A stretch of 14,328 bases of DNA from an uncultured Ruminococcus sp. (GCA_902783535.1 CACZRJ010000242.1:1-14328), one strand, 5' to 3'. Positions 1 to 8,728 are shown, counted from the first letter of the stretch. A program made the numbers and translations. Notes: generated from the letters alone by a model not told the origin.

Positions 1-206
1 ACGGCGTCAGGAAAGCCGGTTTCCCCGTCCGCGTCCTGCGGCCGGAAGAAACACAGCTGGAAGGTCAGAACGCTTCCCGCCGGAAACGCGGCGCTGTCGC
101 GGACTTCGCCGCCGCACAGAACTCTGTACGCCGAGCCGCGGTCCGCGGCGTATCTCCATCCGTTTCCGGCGGAATATGAGGGGGTGCTGTTCAGCAGTTC
201 TCCCAT
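1..206 (-). CDS. Unidentified protein at the end of the glycogen operon (5' part only)
   Basis: The first 68 codons of a gene that continues past the left edge. An in-frame TGA lies two codons upstream of the ATG at 206, so this is the first possible start. The ribosome site is weak (AAAAGAGA). It begins 47 nt after glgP with no terminator between, so it is probably co-transcribed with the glycogen genes. The visible protein starts MGELLNSTPSYSAG and has alternating hydrophobic and polar stretches (for example PAGSVLTFQL near residues 42-51) that suggest a beta-sandwich. I do not recognise the family. A guess from position is an alpha-glucan-acting enzyme with an N-terminal beta domain, as in some GH13 enzymes, but no catalytic motif is in view. 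It contains a TCA codon, unlike the other operon genes. Confidence 0.6.
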   Translation of the reverse strand, partial: MGELLNSTPSYSAGNGWRYAADRGSAYRVLCGGEVRDSAAFPAGSVLTFQLCFFRPQDADGETGFPDA

Positions 207-253
207 GGATCAGTCTCTTTTCTCGGAAATTTGGCTTGCTGTAGAAGCCGGGG

Positions 254-2698
254 TCATTCCACCGGCTTGATGTGCCAGATGTTTTCGGCGTACTGACGGA
301 TGCAGCGGTCGGCGGCGAAGAATCCCGCTTTCGCGATGTTCTGCAGCGCCATGCGGTTCCAGCGGCCGCGGTCTTCGTACGCGGCGCGGACGCGCTCATG
401 CGCTTCGGAGAAGAAATCGAAGTCCGCAAGGCACATGAACGGGTCGGAGATGCCGACGGAATAGAGCAGATATTTGCCGATGTCGGCGAAGGACCGGCCG
501 TTGAAGCCCGGCTGCAGCGCGTCGACGGCTCTCTTCAGGCGGGGATTGCGGTTGTAGTAGTCGGAAGAGGAATAGCCTTTCCGCCACAGTTCCTCCACTT
601 CCTGGGCCGTGTGGCCGAAGATGAAGATGTTGTCCCTGCCGAGCAGTTCCGCCATCTCGACGTTCGCTCCGTCGAGCGTTCCGATGGTGACGGCGCCGTT
701 GATCATGAACTTCATGTTGCCCGTGCCGCTCGCCTCTTTGCCGGCAAGCGAGATCTGCTCGCTGATGTCCGCCGCCGGGATCAGGTGCTCGGCGAGCGTG
801 ACGTTGTAGTTCTCGAGGAAGACGACGCGCATCTTTTTTCTGATGGCCGGATCCTTCTCGATCTCGGCGCCGATATAGCAGATGAGGCGGATGACGTCTT
901 TCGCGAAATAATAGCCGGGCGCGGCCTTCGCGGCGAACAGGAACGTCTTCGGGCGGACGTCCATGTCCGGGTTTTCCTTCAGGCGGAGATACCAGTCGAT
1001 GATGTGCAGCGCGTTCATCAGCTGGCGCTTGTATTCGTGCATCCGCTTCGCCTGTACGTCGAAGATGCTGTCGGGATCGATCAGAACGCCCTTCGTCTCT
1101 TTGATGTAGCCGGCGAAATCATGCTTGTTCCGTCTCTTGATGTCCTCCAGTCTCTGCAGTATGGACGCGTCTTCCGAATAGGCGGAGAATTTCTCCAGTT
1201 CCTCCGGATTCTTTCTGTAGCCCGTCCCGATCGTCTCGTCCAGCAGCGCCGCGAGCGAAGGATTGGAGTAGCACAGCCACTTCCGGTGCGCGATGCCGTT
1301 CGTCACGTTGCAGAACCGGCGGGGATACATGTCGTAGTAATCGCGGAAAATGGTCTTTTTCAGGATGTCGGAGTGCAGTTCGGAAACGCCGTTGATGTGA
1401 TGGGAGCCGATGACGGACAGATTCGCCATGTGGACCATACCGTGGTCCAGGATCGCCATGCGTCCGACCTTGTTCCAGTCGCCGACGTTGCAGTTCCACG
1501 CCTCGCGGCAGAACCGCTCGTTGATCTCCTTGACGATCATGTGGATGCGCGGGAGCTTGAGCGCGAACAGGTTCTCGTTCCAGACTTCCAGCGCCTCGGG
1601 CAGGACCGTGTGGTTCGTGTACGAGATCGTGTGGACGGTGATGTCCCACGCCTCGTCCCAGGAGAAGTGATGCTGATCCATCAGGATGCGCATGAGTTCG
1701 GGAATCGCGAGCGCCGGATGCGTGTCGTTGATGTGGATCGCGACCTTGTCCGGGAGGTTCTTCAGGGTCTTGTACTGCGCCAGATGATTGCCGAGGATGT
1801 TCTGCAGCGACGCGGAGACGAGGAAATACTGCTGCGACAGGCGGAGCAGCTTGCCCTCGTGATGGTTGTCGGCCGGATAGAGGACCTTCGAAATGGCGGA
1901 CGCCATCGCGCGGTCTTCCATCGCCTTCACGTACTGGCCCTGCGAGAAGGCCTGCATGTCGAAGGTGTCCGGATCCGTCGCCTTCCACAGGCGGAGCGTA
2001 TTGACCGTCCGGGTCCCGGCGCCGGAAATGAACATGTCGTACGGGATCGCCTCGACGACGGTGCATCCCTCCTGAATGATCTCGAGATGGTTCTCCCGCC
2101 ATTCCTCGCGGACGGTTCCGCCGAAGTTGACCGTGACTTTCTTGTCCTGGCGCGGGACCAGCCAGCATTCGCCGCCGTCCGGCAGCCAGATGTCCGGCAG
2201 TTCCATCTGCTCCCCGTCCACGATCCGCTGTTTGAACAGACCGTATTCATAGAGAATGGAAAAGCCCTTTCCCGGATAGTCCTGCGACGCGAGCGCGTCC
2301 ATGAAGCAGGCCGCCAGACGTCCGAGGCCGCCGTTCCCGAGGCCGGGATCCGGCTCGCGCTCGTAGATCGCGTCCAGCGAGAACCCGTACTGCGACAGAT
2401 AGTCGCGGTAGACGTCCTCCAGTCCGAGGTTGTTCAGATTCAGTTTCAGGGTGCGTCCCATCAGGAACTCCATGCAGAGATAGAACACCTGCTTGGAGGA
2501 CTGCTGCTTGGTTTTCGCGATCAGCTCCTTGTTGTACCCGGCGAGCACGTCCCGCACGGACATGACCACCGCCTGATACATCTGCTGCTCGTCCGCTTCC
2601 TCCGGGGAGATCCCGAAATATCTGGAGAGCTTGCTGCCGATCACTTCGGCCGTTTCTTCTTTTTTGCTCTCAAAGCTTTCTGTTTTCTCGATTGCCAT
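254..2698 (-). CDS. glgP: Glycogen phosphorylase
   Basis: Cytoplasmic GT35 enzyme that releases glucose 1-phosphate from the non-reducing ends of glycogen using phosphate and pyridoxal phosphate. The 814-residue length is normal for bacterial GlgP. Family landmarks are the GLGNGGLGRLAACFMDALA segment at about residues 119-137, INDTHPALAIPELMRIL near 323-339, NVTNGIAHRKW near 464-474, FDVQAKRMHEYKRQL near 546-560, and the cofactor site GTGNMKFMINGA, where Lys663 is expected to carry PLP. The ATG at 2698 is preceded by AGAGGAAAA at good spacing. It starts 32 nt after the glgA stop and is the degradative member of an otherwise synthetic operon, as in other Firmicute glg clusters. All expected regions are intact and I see no frameshift. 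Confidence 0.97.
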   Translation of the reverse strand: MAIEKTESFESKKEETAEVIGSKLSRYFGISPEEADEQQMYQAVVMSVRDVLAGYNKELIAKTKQQSSKQVFYLCMEFLMGRTLKLNLNNLGLEDVYRDYLSQYGFSLDAIYEREPDPGLGNGGLGRLAACFMDALASQDYPGKGFSILYEYGLFKQRIVDGEQMELPDIWLPDGGECWLVPRQDKKVTVNFGGTVREEWRENHLEIIQEGCTVVEAIPYDMFISGAGTRTVNTLRLWKATDPDTFDMQAFSQGQYVKAMEDRAMASAISKVLYPADNHHEGKLLRLSQQYFLVSASLQNILGNHLAQYKTLKNLPDKVAIHINDTHPALAIPELMRILMDQHHFSWDEAWDITVHTISYTNHTVLPEALEVWNENLFALKLPRIHMIVKEINERFCREAWNCNVGDWNKVGRMAILDHGMVHMANLSVIGSHHINGVSELHSDILKKTIFRDYYDMYPRRFCNVTNGIAHRKWLCYSNPSLAALLDETIGTGYRKNPEELEKFSAYSEDASILQRLEDIKRRNKHDFAGYIKETKGVLIDPDSIFDVQAKRMHEYKRQLMNALHIIDWYLRLKENPDMDVRPKTFLFAAKAAPGYYFAKDVIRLICYIGAEIEKDPAIRKKMRVVFLENYNVTLAEHLIPAADISEQISLAGKEASGTGNMKFMINGAVTIGTLDGANVEMAELLGRDNIFIFGHTAQEVEELWRKGYSSSDYYNRNPRLKRAVDALQPGFNGRSFADIGKYLLYSVGISDPFMCLADFDFFSEAHERVRAAYEDRGRWNRMALQNIAKAGFFAADRCIRQYAENIWHIKPVE

Positions 2699-2730
2699 AT
2701 ATTTTCCTCTTCAAAGATTGATTTCAGATT

Positions 2731-4167
2731 TCAGACCAGCTGCCCGTAGAGTTTGCAGTACTGCTCCGCCGACTGGTCCCAGGAGAAGTCGGTCAGCATG
2801 ACCCGCCGGACGAGTTTTTTCCATTCGTCCTTCATCCGGTAGCACCCGGTCGCCCTGCGGACGGCGTGCAGCATCTCCCACGTGCTGTATTCCGCGAACG
2901 TGAACCCGTTTCCGCCTTCGGGAGAGCCCGCGTCGCGGATGCTGTCGTACAGGCCGCCGGTCTCGTGGATCACAGGCACGGTGCCGTAGCGGGAGCAGAT
3001 CATCTGCGCGAGTCCGCACGGTTCGCTCCTGGACGGCATCAGGAAGATGTCGGCGCCGGCGTAGATCCGCTTCGCGAGATGCTTGTCGAACGCCAGCACT
3101 GCTTTGCATTTGTCCGGATATCTTGCGGAAAGCGAGCGGAAGAAATCCTCGTAGTACGGTTCGCCCGTTCCGAGAACGGCGAGCTGCAGATCGTCGCGCA
3201 GCAGCATCTCCGCGCCGCCGGTGACGAGGTCGAGCCCCTTCGCGTCCACCATCCGGCCGATCATCGCGATCAGCGGAGCGTCCGGCTTTTCGGGCAGCCC
3301 GAGTTCCTTCTGCAGCGCGGCCTTGCATTCCGCCTTGCCCTCCATCCGGTTGACGTGGAAGGGCGCGGGAATCCCGCCTTCCTTCGCTTCCTTGCCGTTC
3401 GGGGAATAGTAGTCGCGGTCGATCCCGTTCAGGATGCCGGACAGCTTGTTTTCGTACCTGCGCAGAACGCCGTCCAGTCCGAAGGCGTTCGCCGGGGACA
3501 GGATCTCCCTCGCGTAGGTCGGGCTGACGGTCGTCACGCGGTCCGCGCAGACGATCGCGCCCTTCATCAGGTTCACGCATCCGTTGTGCTCAACGGTCTC
3601 CCAGTCGGACGGGAACAGGTCGAACACGTCCGCCATCAGTTCCCCGCCGAAAGCGCCCTGGTACTGGATGTTGTGGATGGTGAAGACGGTTTTGATGCGG
3701 CCAAGCCTTTCGTCGTCCGCGTATTTCCGTTTCAGATAGATCACGGAGAGCGCGGTCTGCCAGTCGTTCGCGTGCAGGACGTCCGGAACGAATCCGGTCA
3801 GATCCATCACGTGCGCGAGCGCGCGGGAGAAGAACGCGAACCGTTCCGCGTCGTCCCCTTCCCCGTAAAGCCTGCCGCGCTTGAAATAGAACTCGTTGTC
3901 GACGAAATAGTAGACGACGTTCTTGTATTTCAGGGAGAAGACGCCGCAATACTGATTGCGCCAGTTCAGCTGCACGCGGCATTTCCCTTCGAATTTCATT
4001 TTCTTCCGCCATTCCGGATCGGTGGCGTCGTAAAGCGGGAGGATCACGCGGATATCGTCCTCCGGGCGGACCGCCTTCAGCGCGGCCGGCAGAGAACCCG
4101 CGACGTCTCCGAGGCCGCCGGTGGCGGCGAACGGCGCCGACTCGGAAGCGGCAAACAGCAGTTTCAA
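2731..4167 (-). CDS. glgA: Glycogen synthase (ADP-glucose type)
   Basis: GT5 glucosyltransferase that adds glucose from ADP-glucose to growing alpha-1,4-glucan chains. The 478 residues are a normal length. Motifs in order are ATGGLGDVAGSLP at residues 15-27, HANDWQTAL at 132-140, TIHNIQYQG near 163-171, NGIDRDYYSP at 247-256, IGRMVDAKGLD near 303-313 opening the C-terminal Rossmann domain, SEPCGLAQM at 381-389 and the second ETGGL at 402-406. The start is TTG at 4167, chosen because GAGGTGA sits just upstream and the protein then begins KLLFAASES, the usual GlgA N-terminus. The family's nucleotide-binding Lys in KTGGL is Ala15 here. It starts 39 nt after the glgD stop. Confidence 0.96.
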   Translation of the reverse strand: MKLLFAASESAPFAATGGLGDVAGSLPAALKAVRPEDDIRVILPLYDATDPEWRKKMKFEGKCRVQLNWRNQYCGVFSLKYKNVVYYFVDNEFYFKRGRLYGEGDDAERFAFFSRALAHVMDLTGFVPDVLHANDWQTALSVIYLKRKYADDERLGRIKTVFTIHNIQYQGAFGGELMADVFDLFPSDWETVEHNGCVNLMKGAIVCADRVTTVSPTYAREILSPANAFGLDGVLRRYENKLSGILNGIDRDYYSPNGKEAKEGGIPAPFHVNRMEGKAECKAALQKELGLPEKPDAPLIAMIGRMVDAKGLDLVTGGAEMLLRDDLQLAVLGTGEPYYEDFFRSLSARYPDKCKAVLAFDKHLAKRIYAGADIFLMPSRSEPCGLAQMICSRYGTVPVIHETGGLYDSIRDAGSPEGGNGFTFAEYSTWEMLHAVRRATGCYRMKDEWKKLVRRVMLTDFSWDQSAEQYCKLYGQLV

Positions 4168-4206
4168 ATCGTATCACCTCGTTCGGGGACCGGAAGAGTC
4201 CCGGGA

Positions 4207-5334
4207 TCAGACGTCTCCGTTCTTTCCGATGTAGAACGGCTTCGTCTGGTGGCCGGAAAGGACCCGGCCTTCGCGGATCCGGACGCTCTTGTCCGTGATC
4301 ACGCAATTCATGTAGACGTGGTTTTCCACGGTCGTGTCCTGCATCAGGATGCAGTTCTCGACGCTGGTGTTCTTTCCGACGTGCACGCCGCGGAACAGGA
4401 TGCTGTTTTCGACGTTGCCCTCGATGACGCAGCCGTCGGCGATGAGCGAATTCCTGACGAGCGAGCCTTCCTTGTAGTCGGCCGGCACGGAATTGTGGAC
4501 CTTGGTCAGGACCGGACGGCCGGGCACTCGGAACAGCTGCTCGCGAACGTTGTCGTCCAGCAGTTCCATGCTCCGATCGAAGTATTCCGCGAGAGAATTG
4601 ATCATCCTGTGATATCCGTTGTGGCGGTAGATCCGGAAATCGTATTTTTTCGCGCCGCGCGCGAGCAGGTCGTGCACGATGTCCGTGTATCTGTGAACGC
4701 TCACGTCGGTCAGCAGATTCAGCAGCACGCGCTTGGATACGGCGAACAGCCGCATGCTCACGTCCTTTCTGCCGCTCGTGATGTCGTTGCCGCTGTAGAC
4801 GTCCGACACGCGGCCGGTCCCGTCGCTGCGGACGACTTCGACGTTCCTGTTCCCTGCTTCCACCATCATTCTGTAAACGGCGATCGTCAGATCCGCGCCC
4901 GTTTCCTCGTGCTGGCGGAGCAAAGCGCCGACGTCAAGATTGTTGACGGTGTCGCAGTCGCTCAGGATGACCGTGTCCTCGCTGCTGCTTTCCAGATAGT
5001 TTCTGGCGTTCAGCAGACCTTCGAGGCTGGAGGTGAAGAGGTTCACGCCCGCCTGCGGACCCATGACGGTGAAGAAGGGCGGGAGGATGTCGAGACCTCC
5101 GTTCCTGCGCGCGAGATCCCATTCCTTTCCGGAGCCGAGGTGGTCCATCAGGGACTGATAGTTGTGCTGCGTCAGGATCGCGACGTGGGAGATCCCCGCG
5201 TTCACGAGATTCGAAAGCGTGAAGTCGATCAGGCGGTAGCGGCATCCGAACGGCACGGAGGCCATGGAACGGATGTCGGTCAGTTCGGGAACGGAATTGC
5301 CCGCGCCCGCGAAAAGCAATGCGATGGTGCTCAT
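4207..5334 (-). CDS. glgD: GlgD, regulatory-type partner of ADP-glucose pyrophosphorylase
   Basis: A 375-residue GlgC paralogue typical of Firmicutes, expected to assemble with GlgC and raise its activity. The N-terminal nucleotidyltransferase fold is recognisable (FGCRYRLIDFTLSNLVNAG near residues 29-47; GLDILPPFF near 80-88), but the family glycine-rich GGQGSRL signature is replaced by FAGAGNSVPEL, and the GDHIY catalytic segment reads SDCDTVNN at 125-132. This is the pattern of a subunit with weak or no catalysis. The C-terminus (about 290-365) is a left-handed beta-helix of hexapeptide repeats. ATG overlaps the glgC stop in an ATGA, and an excellent AAGGAGGTG lies inside the last glgC codons, so translation is probably coupled and the two subunits made together. 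Confidence 0.93.
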   Translation of the reverse strand: MSTIALLFAGAGNSVPELTDIRSMASVPFGCRYRLIDFTLSNLVNAGISHVAILTQHNYQSLMDHLGSGKEWDLARRNGGLDILPPFFTVMGPQAGVNLFTSSLEGLLNARNYLESSSEDTVILSDCDTVNNLDVGALLRQHEETGADLTIAVYRMMVEAGNRNVEVVRSDGTGRVSDVYSGNDITSGRKDVSMRLFAVSKRVLLNLLTDVSVHRYTDIVHDLLARGAKKYDFRIYRHNGYHRMINSLAEYFDRSMELLDDNVREQLFRVPGRPVLTKVHNSVPADYKEGSLVRNSLIADGCVIEGNVENSILFRGVHVGKNTSVENCILMQDTTVENHVYMNCVITDKSVRIREGRVLSGHQTKPFYIGKNGDV

Positions 5335-6557
5335 GCGTCGGCACCTCCTTCCGGATGGGTCAGGCCGAGCAGGGCGTCATCGTCCAGTCTGCAGCCCGAA
5401 GGGACCTTGACGCGGCCGGGGATGTTCAGATCCGCGCCGATCAGCGTGATCCCCTTCTTTCCGCCGTCAGGTTCCCCGACGGTCACGCGGGGTCCGACGG
5501 TCGTCCGCTCGTCGATCACGGAATAGTACACGCGCGCGCCTTTTTTGACGGTCACGTGCTCGAACAGCACGCTGTCTCTCACGACAGCGCCCTCCTCGAC
5601 CTCGACGCCGGCGGACAGGACGCTGTTGACGACCGTTCCGCAGATCTTACAGCCTTCCGTGACGATGGAATTCCTGACGGAGGCGTTTTCGCCGATGTAC
5701 TGCGGCGGCTGCGCGGTGTTTCTGGAATAGATCTTCCAGTCGGGATCCAGAAGCTTCAGCTTCGGCGCGTCGCCGAGCAGGTCCATATTCGCCTCCCAGA
5801 GGCTCTGGATGGTCCCGACGTCCTTCCAGTATCCTTCGAATCCGTACGCGAACATCCTCTCGCCCGCCTTCAGCATGGCCGGGATGACGTTCTTTCCGAA
5901 ATCGTTTTCGGACGAAGGATCCGCTTCGTCGGCGATCAGGTATTTGAACAGTTTGTCCTTCGAGAACACATAGACGCCCATGGACGCCTTCGTGCTCTTC
6001 GGCTTCTTCGGCTTCTCCTCGAATTTCGTCACGCGCCCGGATTTGTCCGTGCTCATGATGCCGAAGCGGCTCGCTTCCTTCAGCGGAACGTCGAAGACCG
6101 CGATCGTGCAGGCGGCGTTCTGCTTCTTGTGATACTGGATCATCTTCGAATATTCCATTCGGTAGATGTGGTCACCCGAAAGAATGACGACGTATTCCGG
6201 ATCGAACCGGTTGATGAAGTGCATGTTCTGGTAGATGGCGTTTGCGGTCCCCTTGTACCAGTCGGACTTCGTCTTCGCCTGATACGGCGGAAGCGTCATG
6301 ACGCCGCCGTAGGTCCTGTCAAGATCCCACGGCACGCCGTTGCCGATGTATTCGTTCAGCAGCAGCGGCTGATACTGCGTCAGCACGCCGACGGCGTCGA
6401 TCCCGGAGTTGACGCAGTTGGAAAGCGGAAAGTCGATGATCCGGTATTTGCCCCCGAAAGACACGGCGGGCTTCGCGATGCGTTCCGTCAGCAGATACAG
6501 CCGGCTTCCCTGGCCTCCGGCCAGCAGCATCGCGACGGTCTCTTTTTTCTTGGACAT
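5331..6557 (-). CDS. glgC: Glucose-1-phosphate adenylyltransferase (ADP-glucose pyrophosphorylase)
   Basis: Catalyses ATP plus glucose 1-phosphate to ADP-glucose plus pyrophosphate, the committed step of bacterial glycogen synthesis. The 408 residues include the intact nucleotide-binding signature LLAGGQGSRLYLLT (11-24), AKPAVSFGGKYRIIDFPLSN (28-47), the catalytic-aspartate segment SGDHIYRMEY (Asp129), KFEEKP (178-183) and YWKDVGTIQSLWEAN (243-257). A left-handed beta-helix region follows from about 285 to 365. The ATG at 6557 has AGAGGAA about 8 nt upstream. It lies 57 nt downstream of glgB; that spacer contains a small hairpin (6598-6611) but no U-tract in the direction of transcription. 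This is the catalytic subunit, and glgD immediately follows. Confidence 0.97.
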   Translation of the reverse strand: MSKKKETVAMLLAGGQGSRLYLLTERIAKPAVSFGGKYRIIDFPLSNCVNSGIDAVGVLTQYQPLLLNEYIGNGVPWDLDRTYGGVMTLPPYQAKTKSDWYKGTANAIYQNMHFINRFDPEYVVILSGDHIYRMEYSKMIQYHKKQNAACTIAVFDVPLKEASRFGIMSTDKSGRVTKFEEKPKKPKSTKASMGVYVFSKDKLFKYLIADEADPSSENDFGKNVIPAMLKAGERMFAYGFEGYWKDVGTIQSLWEANMDLLGDAPKLKLLDPDWKIYSRNTAQPPQYIGENASVRNSIVTEGCKICGTVVNSVLSAGVEVEEGAVVRDSVLFEHVTVKKGARVYYSVIDERTTVGPRVTVGEPDGGKKGITLIGADLNIPGRVKVPSGCRLDDDALLGLTHPEGGADA

Positions 6558-6614
6558 GAGCTGTTCCTCTCATTTTTCTTTTTTTCGGTCTGTCTATCCG
6601 GCAATCGCCGGGGT

Positions 6615-8498
6615 TTATTTTTTCAGCGCGTAGATCACCGCGCTCAGCGCGGGCAGCGTGGTCCTGAGCTTGTACCCTCCGTCGGCCGGGAACGACCGGG
6701 CTTCGGGGATCAGCCATCCTCTGCCGCCGTATCTCGACTCGTCGGAGTTCAGCAGCGGGACGTAGGTCCCTTCCTCGGAAACCGGCACGTAGTATTCGCC
6801 GTATCCCTGCCCGGAGAAATTCAGGCAGACAAGCAGTTTTTCGCCGTCCGAAGACATCCGTTCATAAGCGAGCACGTTCTGCTGCGCGTCGTTCGCGAGA
6901 TCCCAGCGGAATCCGTCCCAGCTCTGTTCGAATTCCCAGAGGGACTTGTGAGACCTGTAAAGCATGTTCAGGTCGCGCACGAAGTCGTGCAGCATGCGGT
7001 GCATCGGATAGTCCAGCAGATGCCAGTCCAGGCTCTTCGCCTCGTTCCATTCCGCGAACTGTCCGAAATCGCAGCCCATGAACAACAGCTTCTTGCCGGG
7101 ATGCGTCATCATGTAGGACAGGAAGGTCCGCGTTCCGGCGAACCGCGCGTCGTAGTCGCCGAAGGATTTGTTCAGAAGCGACTTCTTCAGATGAACGACC
7201 TCGTCGTGGGAGATCGGCAGGCAGTAGGACTCTCCGAACACATAGACCATCGAGAAGGTCAGCTTCCCGTGGTGATACTGGCGGAACAGCGGGTCGACGG
7301 GCAGATACGACAGGGTGTCGTTCATCCAGCCCATGCACCATTTCATGGAGAAGCCGAGCCCGTGCTTTTTCGTCACGTCGGGATAGGACGTGGACTCTTC
7401 GGCGATCGTCATGCAGTCCGGATGGAACTCCCTGACCGCCCGGTTCATCTTCTGAAGGAACCAGACCGCCTCCTTGTTGATGTTTCCTCCTTCGTCGTTC
7501 GGCGCCCACTGTCCGGGCTGCCGGTCGAAATCCAGATACAGCATGGAGGCGACGGCGTCGACGCGAAGCCCGTCGACGTGGAATTCATCCAGCCAGTAAA
7601 GCGCGTTGGAGATCAGGAAGGACTGCACCTGCGTCTTGCCCAGATCGAAACAGTTGGTCCCCCAGGAGGGATGCGACTGCTTGCGGGAATCCTCGTATTC
7701 GTAGGTCGGCGTTCCGTCGAACATGTACAGTCCGTGCGCGTCTTTCGGGAAATGCGCCGGGACCCAGTCGAGAATGACGCCGATGCCGTTCCGGTGCAGC
7801 TCGTCGATCAGATACTTGAACGCGCCGGGCGTTCCGAAGCGGGATGTCGGCGCGTAGTATCCGCAGACCTGATATCCCCAGGACGCGTCGAGCGGATGCT
7901 CCGCCACGGGCAGGAACTCTACGTGCGTGTATCCCATTTCCCTGACGTAGGCGGGCAGTTCCCGCGCGATGTCGTCATAGGTCAGATAGCGTCCGTCCTC
8001 CGTCCTGCGCCAGGACCCGAGATGGACTTCGTAGATGTTCATGGGAACGGAAGGCGCGCGGTCTTCGGACAGCGGAAGGATCAGTTTCTTCCTGTCCTGC
8101 ATGTGCGCTTCGTCCCGCCATTCGTAATGCCCGCTCTCTTCGAGGAACAGGCTGGCCGTCTGGCTCTGGTTTTCGGACCAGAACGCGAACGGGTCCGCCT
8201 TCATGACGGTGTTTCCGTTCTTCGTCACGGCGAATTTGTATTTCGATCCGTCGCGGAAGAAGGGGTCGTGCAGTACGCCCGTCCACACGCCGGTCTCGTC
8301 CCATCTCTGAAGCGGATGGCTCTGCGTGTTCCAGCCGTTGAAGTCTCCCGCGAGGCAGACCGCGTCGGCATGCGGCGCCCAGACGCGGAAGACGACCTCG
8401 TCTTTGCCGGACCTGTGCGCGCCGAAATATTTGTAAGCCTGGAAATTGGTTCCCTGCCCGAACAGATACTCGGGCACCGCGTCTCTGTTTCTCTCCAT
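6615..8498 (-). CDS. glgB: 1,4-alpha-glucan branching enzyme
   Basis: GH13 transglycosylase that cuts alpha-1,4 chains and rejoins them as alpha-1,6 branches. From ATG at 8498 the product is 627 residues. An N-terminal CBM48-like domain (about 30-125, with VFRVWAPHADAV and AGDFNGW) precedes the GH13 barrel. The four GH13 regions are visible: DWVPAHF (Asp244), GLRVDAVASM (nucleophile Asp314), IAEES (acid/base Glu about 367) and SHDEVVH (Asp432). The frame could be opened at TTG 8516, but GGAGGAGAG at 8504-8512 lies within that extension and is correctly placed for the ATG, so I chose 8498. It begins 23 nt after the stop of the small membrane ORF. Confidence 0.97.
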   Translation of the reverse strand: MERNRDAVPEYLFGQGTNFQAYKYFGAHRSGKDEVVFRVWAPHADAVCLAGDFNGWNTQSHPLQRWDETGVWTGVLHDPFFRDGSKYKFAVTKNGNTVMKADPFAFWSENQSQTASLFLEESGHYEWRDEAHMQDRKKLILPLSEDRAPSVPMNIYEVHLGSWRRTEDGRYLTYDDIARELPAYVREMGYTHVEFLPVAEHPLDASWGYQVCGYYAPTSRFGTPGAFKYLIDELHRNGIGVILDWVPAHFPKDAHGLYMFDGTPTYEYEDSRKQSHPSWGTNCFDLGKTQVQSFLISNALYWLDEFHVDGLRVDAVASMLYLDFDRQPGQWAPNDEGGNINKEAVWFLQKMNRAVREFHPDCMTIAEESTSYPDVTKKHGLGFSMKWCMGWMNDTLSYLPVDPLFRQYHHGKLTFSMVYVFGESYCLPISHDEVVHLKKSLLNKSFGDYDARFAGTRTFLSYMMTHPGKKLLFMGCDFGQFAEWNEAKSLDWHLLDYPMHRMLHDFVRDLNMLYRSHKSLWEFEQSWDGFRWDLANDAQQNVLAYERMSSDGEKLLVCLNFSGQGYGEYYVPVSEEGTYVPLLNSDESRYGGRGWLIPEARSFPADGGYKLRTTLPALSAVIYALKK

Positions 8499-8521
8499 CT
8501 CAGCTCTCCTCCGCAAACCGG

Positions 8522-8683
8522 TCAGGCGCCCTGGTGATAGGCGTAGACCGTGTCGTAGGCGTCGTCCTGCCCGACAGGCAGGATCCCTTCCCTGACAGCA
8601 AGCAGCAAGGCGACGGTCAGTCCGGCCAGGATCAGCGCGCCGATCGCCTGAATCAGCCGGTTGAACAATACTTCGTTTTTCAA
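8522..8683 (-). CDS. 53-residue single-span membrane microprotein, first gene of the glycogen operon
   Basis: A short frame opening with TTG at 8683, preceded at 6 nt by a perfect GGAGG (8690-8694), and ending with TGA at 8522, 23 nt before glgB. The product begins MKNEVLFNRL. Residues about 10-30 are a continuous hydrophobic stretch rich in Leu, Ala, Ile, Gly and Val (core IGALILAGLTVALLLAV), followed by Arg31-Glu32 and an acidic tail with Asp40, Asp41, Asp44 and three Tyr. This predicts one transmembrane helix with the basic N-terminus inside and the tail outside. It lies just downstream of the predicted operon promoter, so it would be the first translated gene. It uses no TTA, CTA or TCA, like its neighbours. 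I recognise no family and assign no function. Confidence 0.68.
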   Translation of the reverse strand: MKNEVLFNRLIQAIGALILAGLTVALLLAVREGILPVGQDDAYDTVYAYHQGA

Positions 8684-8728
8684 ATCCGTCCTCCGTTTCC
8701 CGCGGAACCGCAGTCTTCTACGAAGTTA

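Noticed and set aside
6598..6611. CCGGC/GCCGG hairpin between glgB and glgC
   Set aside because: In the direction of transcription it is followed by purines, not a U-tract, so it is not a terminator. It is too short for a confident regulatory call.
8499..8516. Upstream TTG start at 8516 for glgB
   Set aside because: The extra six codons contain the Shine-Dalgarno sequence GGAGGAGAG that serves the ATG at 8498.
272..8537. Very long open frames on the plus strand opposite the glycogen genes (272-2749, 2866-5526, 5319-8537)
   Set aside because: They are codon-aligned antisense shadows. Their translations are rich in Arg, Asp and Val with no family motifs, run across several sense genes and their spacers, and are explained by missing TTA/CTA/TCA codons on the sense strand.
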